The translations under genes and the position numbers were made by a program. A stretch of 64,000 nt of DNA, taken from the NCBI GenBank assembly GCA_003243275.1, contig QFQR01000006.1, positions 62,001 through 126,000 of the forward strand, given 5' to 3'. The notes under the pieces were generated by a model. The model did no database searches, was not told the DNA's origin, and saw only the letters and a program-made list of their open reading frames with translations. Below, piece by piece: positions 60,094 to 64,000 of this stretch (its first letter is position 1; the number at the start of each line of letters is the position of its first letter). This stretch comes from Leifsonia xyli. GTDB taxonomy: Bacteria > Actinomycetota > Actinomycetes > Actinomycetales > Microbacteriaceae.

Positions 60094-61077
60094 GTGCCCG
60101 AAGGTCACTCCGTCCACCGGATCGCGCGGCAGTTCGCGGCCAACTTCGTGGGCGCGCCCGTCGCGGTGAGCTCGCCCCAGGGCCGCTTCGCGGCCGGGGC
60201 CGCGCAGCTCGACGGGCACGAGATCGTGCAGGCGAAAGCCGTCGGCAAGCAGCTGTTCCTCGAGTTCGACCACGGCCTCTGGCTGCGGGTGCACCTCGGC
60301 ATGTACGGGGCCTGGGACTTCTCGGGCGACATCTCGGTGGACGCCACCATCGCATCCGCGAACGGGCGCATGGGGCAGACGAACCAGCGGGGAACCGTCG
60401 TCGACACCGTCGTCGGTGCCCACGAGGACTCGCCCTGGTCGATCGGCGCACCGCGGCGCACCCGGCTGCGGATGGCGGAGGCGGAGAAGCTCGGCGCCGA
60501 GCTCGAGAGCTGGCCGCCCGAGCCGGTCGGTGCCGTGCGGGTGCGGTTGCTGACCGAGACGGCCTGCGCCGATCTGCGCGGCCCGACCGCCTGCGAGGTG
60601 CAGACGATCGAGGAGGTCGACCGCACGATCGCGAAGCTCGGCCCGGATCCGATGGTCGACGAGGCGGCGGAGGGCGAGGAGCGCTTCACGACGGTCGTGC
60701 GGAAGAAGCCCACGCCGATCGCACTGCTGCTGATGGACCAGTCGGTGGTCTCCGGCATCGGGAACGTCTACCGCGCCGAACTGCTGTTCCGGGCACGACT
60801 CGACCCCTTCCGTCCGGGTCGCGAGGTGCCTGAGGAGCTCGTGCGGGCACTCTGGCGCGACTGGGTGCACCTGCTCGGCATCGGCGTCGCCACCGGCCAG
60901 ATGCTCACCATGGACGACCTCGACGAGGAGGCCTACGCGCGCGCCCTGGCATCCCGCGACGACCGGCACTGGGTGTACCACCGCACGGGCGAACCATGCC
61001 GCGTCTGCGGAACCGGCATCGCGATGGCCGAGCTGGGCGGCCGCAAACTGTACTGGTGCCCGAACTGCCAGTCGTGA
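60094..61077 (+). CDS. Fpg/Nei-family DNA glycosylase
   Basis: A 327-aa base-excision repair enzyme. The N-terminal Pro-Glu-Gly-His after the start (PEGHSVHRIA) supplies the catalytic Pro2/Glu3; the helix-two-turn-helix is in LMDQSVVSGIGNVYRAELLF, and the zinc finger is CRVCGTGIAMAELGGRKLYW then CPNC. The Nei2-like actinobacterial subgroup is likely. Removes oxidised bases and cuts the abasic site. Confidence 0.92.
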   Translation: MPEGHSVHRIARQFAANFVGAPVAVSSPQGRFAAGAAQLDGHEIVQAKAVGKQLFLEFDHGLWLRVHLGMYGAWDFSGDISVDATIASANGRMGQTNQRGTVVDTVVGAHEDSPWSIGAPRRTRLRMAEAEKLGAELESWPPEPVGAVRVRLLTETACADLRGPTACEVQTIEEVDRTIAKLGPDPMVDEAAEGEERFTTVVRKKPTPIALLLMDQSVVSGIGNVYRAELLFRARLDPFRPGREVPEELVRALWRDWVHLLGIGVATGQMLTMDDLDEEAYARALASRDDRHWVYHRTGEPCRVCGTGIAMAELGGRKLYWCPNCQS

Positions 61078-61087
61078 GGAGTCGCTG

Positions 61088-61711
61088 ATGCGCCACACGC
61101 CCCACTACCTGCTGAACGACGTCGACGAGGTCAAGCGCCTCATCCGCGAGAACCCGTGGACGACGTACGTCTCGCACACCGCGAACGGGCTCGTCGCCTC
61201 GCACTACGCGACCCTGCTGGAGGAGACGGACGACGACACCATCTCGATCGTCTCCCACTTCGGACGTCCGGACGAGCTCGCCCACGAGCTCGGCCAGCAC
61301 GAGGTGCTCGTGATCGTGCAGGGACCGCACGGCTACATCTCGCCCGGCTGGTATGCGGAGGGCGACTTCATCCCCACCTGGAACCACGTCACGGCGCACC
61401 TCTACGGGGTGCCGGAGATCCTGTCGGCGGAGGAGAACTTCGCGATCCTGCATCGGCTCACCGACCACTTCGAGCAGCGGATGCCGCAGCCGCGTTCGCT
61501 GCACATCGACGAGCCGTACGCCGAGCGGGTGGCGAAGGGCACGGTGGGGCTGCGCATCAAGGTGACGCGGTTCGATGCGCGTGCGAAGCTCAGCCAGAAC
61601 AAGCCGGAGGGGGTGCGCGCCACGATCATCGACGCGCTCGCCGGTGACGGGCCGTACGCGCATCCTCCGCTCGCCGCGGAGATGCGGCGCCTCGAGGACC
61701 GCCGCGGGTGA
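61088..61711 (+). CDS. PaiB-like FMN-binding protein
   Basis: A 207-aa protein of the PaiB/flavin reductase-like split-barrel family: HTPHYLLNDVDEVKRLI, VSHTANGLVASHYATLLEE, then HGYISPGWYAEGDFIPTWNH, with YISP and TWN typical of PaiB. Annotated relatives are called negative transcriptional regulators, but the fold suggests FMN binding. It overlaps the amidohydrolase by 4 nt. Confidence 0.9.
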   Translation: MRHTPHYLLNDVDEVKRLIRENPWTTYVSHTANGLVASHYATLLEETDDDTISIVSHFGRPDELAHELGQHEVLVIVQGPHGYISPGWYAEGDFIPTWNHVTAHLYGVPEILSAEENFAILHRLTDHFEQRMPQPRSLHIDEPYAERVAKGTVGLRIKVTRFDARAKLSQNKPEGVRATIIDALAGDGPYAHPPLAAEMRRLEDRRG

Positions 61712-63177
61712 GCGCCCTGCTGCTCACCGGGGTGCGGCTCGTCGGCGCCGAGCGCACCGCCGCCGCGCCGGTCGAGGTGCTGCTGCGGGGCGGGGAGATC
61801 GCCGCGATCGGCCCCGACGTCGCCGAACCGGGCGTCGAACGGCTCGCGCTCGACGGGCGCTACCTCGCCCCTGGCATGTGGGACGGCCACGTGCACCTCG
61901 GCCAGTGGGCGGCGATGTCGCGTCGCCTCGACCTCTCGGGTGCGGGGTCCGCGGCGGAGGTCGCGGCGCTCGTGCGGGCGCGCGTCGCCGCCGGATGGCG
62001 CGCAGGGGAGATCCTGATCGGCTACGGCTTCCGCGACGCGCTCTGGCCGGATGCGCCGAGCGCCGAATCGCTCGAGAACGGCGAGGTGGCCGTCGCGCTC
62101 GTCTCGGGAGACGTGCACACCGTGTGGTCGAACCGGGCGCTGCTCGGTCGCGTCGGCCTGCCGGATGAGGCCTGGTGGCTCAAGGAGCAGGCGGCGTTCG
62201 ACCTCAACGTGCGGCTCTCGGCAACCGACGAGGCGACGCTCGACGCCTGGGTCGCGGATGCGGCGCGTGCGGCATCCGCCCGCGGGGTGACGGGCGTCGT
62301 CGACCTCGAGATGAGCGATGCGGTGGCCTCGTGGGGACGGCGGGTGGCCGCGGGGCTGCGCGCGCTGCGGGTGCGGGCAGGCGTCTACCCGGTCGACCTC
62401 GACGCGGTGCGGGCGCGCGGGCTGCGCTCGGGCGACGCGATCCCCGGCACGGACGGGCTCGCCACCGTCGGCTGGTTCAAGCTCTTCACCGACGGCGCGC
62501 TCAACTCCCGCACCGCCTGGTGCGTGGATCACTACCCGGACGGCGGTGCGGGCCTCCCGAGCTATGCGGATGCGGAGCTGCTCGCCCTCGCGCGCGAGGC
62601 CCTCGCGGCGGGACTGGTTCCGACGATCCACGCGATCGGCGACCGTGCCGTCACGCAGGCGCTCGACACCTTCGCATCCCTCGCCGTGCCGGCCGCCGCG
62701 GGCCTCGCGCCGCGCATCGAGCACGCTCAGCTCGTGCTGCCCGCCGACCTGCCGCGCTTCGCGGCGCTCGGCGTGCACGCGAGCGTGCAGCCGGAGCATG
62801 CGATGGACGACCGCGACGTCGCCGACCACCACTGGGCGGGGCGCACCGCACGCGCCTTCCCGTATCGGGCGCTGCTCGAGGCGGGCGCGGTGCTCGAGTT
62901 CGGCTCGGACGCGCCCGTCGCGCCGCTCGACCCGTGGGTCACCCTCGCCGCCGCCGTCACCCGCTCGCGCGACGGGCGCGCGCCGTGGCACCCGGAGCAG
63001 GCGCTCGCGCTGCCGGATGCGTTGCGCGCCTCCTGGGGCGGGGTGCGCGGGATCGAGGTGGGCGGGCTCGCCGACCTCGCGATCCTCGATGCCGACCCGC
63101 ACGCGACGGAGCCGGATGCGCTGCGCACGATGCCCGTGCACGGCACGGTCGTCGCGGGGCTGCTCGCGGGGGCGTAG
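61708..63177 (+). CDS. Amidohydrolase 3-family protein (YtcJ-like)
   Basis: A 489-aa metal-dependent hydrolase. Motifs: DGHVHLGQWAAMS (first His pair), STREET-like segment GWFKLFTDGALNSRTAW, HAIGDRAVTQAL, RIEHAQLVLPADL and EFGSDAPVAPL (final Asp). Cyclic or linear amide or ester substrates are possible; the real one is unknown. GTG 61708 overlaps the PaiB-like stop. Confidence 0.9.
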   Translation: MSALLLTGVRLVGAERTAAAPVEVLLRGGEIAAIGPDVAEPGVERLALDGRYLAPGMWDGHVHLGQWAAMSRRLDLSGAGSAAEVAALVRARVAAGWRAGEILIGYGFRDALWPDAPSAESLENGEVAVALVSGDVHTVWSNRALLGRVGLPDEAWWLKEQAAFDLNVRLSATDEATLDAWVADAARAASARGVTGVVDLEMSDAVASWGRRVAAGLRALRVRAGVYPVDLDAVRARGLRSGDAIPGTDGLATVGWFKLFTDGALNSRTAWCVDHYPDGGAGLPSYADAELLALAREALAAGLVPTIHAIGDRAVTQALDTFASLAVPAAAGLAPRIEHAQLVLPADLPRFAALGVHASVQPEHAMDDRDVADHHWAGRTARAFPYRALLEAGAVLEFGSDAPVAPLDPWVTLAAAVTRSRDGRAPWHPEQALALPDALRASWGGVRGIEVGGLADLAILDADPHATEPDALRTMPVHGTVVAGLLAGA

Positions 63178-63187
63178 TGCGGCGGCG

Positions 63188-63391
63188 GGTTTCGATACGC
63201 CGCTACGCGGCTACTCAACCAGCGGTATTGCGCCGCCGCCGCCGCACCCCGATCCCGCTGCTCGCGTAGCCGCGCGGCCCCGCTCCCCCGCTGGTTGAGT
63301 AGCCGCGCAGCCCCGCTCTCCCGCTGGTTGAGTAGCCGCGCAGCCCCGCTCTCCCGCTGGTTGAGTAGCCGCGTAGCGGCGTATCGAAACC
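63188..63391. repeat. 38-bp perfect inverted repeat with 33-bp tandem copies inside
   Basis: Arms 63188-63225 and 63354-63391 are perfectly complementary (outer bases GGTTTCGATACGCC). Between them, the 33-bp unit CCCGCTGGTTGAGTAGCC... occurs at 63254 (diverged), 63287, 63320 and partly at 63353. GGTTGAGTAGC-type repeats are known as scattered intergenic elements in Microbacteriaceae genomes. The region separates the amidohydrolase and dps. It is not coding. Confidence 0.9.
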
Positions 63392-63425
63392 ACGGGGGGC
63401 ACCGCCTGAGGGCGGTGCCCCCCGT
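63392..63425. terminator. Strong intrinsic terminator hairpin
   Basis: A 15-bp perfect stem (63392-63406 with 63411-63425, ACGGGGGGCACCGCC) and a TGAG loop. It lies 21 bp past the dps stop codon on the minus strand and is placed to terminate dps, or both converging transcripts. No U-tract. Confidence 0.85.
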
Positions 63426-63445
63426 ACGGTCGGTCCCGTGGAACC

Positions 63446-63937
63446 TCAGCTCGCGAGGTGCGCGAACAGGAACCAACGGTCCTTGTCGAGCCCCTTCGCG
63501 ATCTCGATCGCGATGTCCTGCGAGGCCAGGTCGAGCTCGTCGAGCTCGTCGACGGCGGTGCGCACGAGCTCGAGCGTCGCGTCGATCTGGGCGATCACGG
63601 CGGCGATGGTCGCATCCGACTGCGAGAAGCCGTCGGTGAGCGCCGGGGTGGTGGCCTTCGCGGCGACCGTCTGCACGCGCGCGTCGACGGGGAGCCCGAG
63701 GGCGACGATCCGCTCGGCGGCGAGGTCGGCCCAGTCCTGGGCGTGGTCGACGAGCACGTCGAGGAACTCGTGCACGCCGATGAAGTTGGCGCCGCGCACA
63801 TGCCAGTGCGCCTGCTTGCCGTCGATCGCGAGGGCCTGGAGGTTGATGACGACGGGGCTCAGGAACTGGGCGACGCCGGCGCTCGCGTCCGGGCTCAGGG
63901 AGGTGGTGGGGATCGTCGTGGTCTTGGTGTCGGTCAT
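63446..63937 (-). CDS. dps: DNA starvation/stationary-phase protection protein Dps
   Basis: A 163-aa ferritin-like protein forming dodecamers that store iron and shield DNA. The ferroxidase site is visible in QAHWHVRG (His) and VDHAQDWADLAAERIVALG (His, Asp, Glu). AAGGAGA precedes ATG 63937. The C-terminus is short and has no extra Lys tail. Confidence 0.95.
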   Translation of the reverse strand: MTDTKTTTIPTTSLSPDASAGVAQFLSPVVINLQALAIDGKQAHWHVRGANFIGVHEFLDVLVDHAQDWADLAAERIVALGLPVDARVQTVAAKATTPALTDGFSQSDATIAAVIAQIDATLELVRTAVDELDELDLASQDIAIEIAKGLDKDRWFLFAHLAS

Positions 63938-64000
63938 CGTCTCGTCTCCTTCTCGGCCGGTGTTGCGGCCTTCGTCGAATTCAACGGTACTCAGCCTCGT

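Noticed and set aside
63254..63385. Regularly repeated 33-bp units, considered as a CRISPR array
   Set aside because: Units are head to tail with no spacers, are GC-rich, and lie inside a 38-bp inverted repeat; no cas genes are present.

Overview
The window is high-GC actinobacterial chromosome, most like Microbacteriaceae. Supporting signs are an adnAB-nudC-uvrD2 repair cluster, DUF3107, DUF6412 and DUF6993 proteins, a clpS-DUF2017-metallopeptidase cluster, GGTTGAGTAGC intergenic repeats, and many apparently leaderless genes with a TANNNT -10 box exactly 6 nt before the start codon. The family is an inference from gene content; no database was searched.

Layout. 1-8.5 kb: MgtE-N protein (partial), stress protein, Xaa-Pro aminopeptidase, EEP phosphatase, PHP phosphoesterase, lipoprotein, DEAD-box RNA helicase, ferritin-like protein, DUF3107. 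8.6-19.5 kb: DNA-repair block adnA-adnB / degenerate phosphotransferase / nudC-uvrD2-like, with a ThiF/TOMM-like gene running tail to tail into the helicase. 19.6-22.5 kb: SDR, second YidC, small membrane proteins, EXPERA protein. 22.6-26.2 kb: TPP riboswitch and an ECF thiamine-precursor transporter (ykoE-ykoD-ykoC) plus a P-loop kinase. 26.2-33.5 kb: metallopeptidase-DUF2017-clpS, tRNA-His, orn, tRNA-Arg, aldo-keto reductase, msrA, a TetR-controlled hydrolase, ssb and a lipoprotein.

33.54-41.86 kb: an integrated element of about 8.3 kb, the most notable feature. It is bounded by 12-bp direct repeats (TGGCCGAATACA) and sits in the second codon of ettA. It carries a large serine integrase, two zinc-finger proteins, a 138-bp imperfect palindrome, a P22-like coat protein, a head-tail adaptor-like protein, a P27-like terminase small subunit and several tiny coupled genes. 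I found no terminase large subunit, portal, protease, tail or lysis gene. This looks like a capsid-encoding phage satellite rather than a decayed prophage, because every reading frame I can assign is intact. Integration left the native ettA promoter and ATG at the left end and gave ettA a GTG start at the right end.

41.8-64 kb: ettA, two thioesterases, a type IV AbiE toxin-antitoxin pair, an FAD dehydrogenase, truncated haemoglobin, an MscS channel, a CstR-type sulfane-sulfur operon (CoA-disulfide reductase/rhodanese fusion, two rhodaneses, CsoR-family repressor) behind a palindromic operator, a DUF2510-GTPase-roadblock module, pepN, an HtrA-like protease, rpiB, a Nei-type glycosylase, an FMN-binding protein, an amidohydrolase, a 38-bp inverted repeat enclosing 33-bp tandem repeats, and dps.
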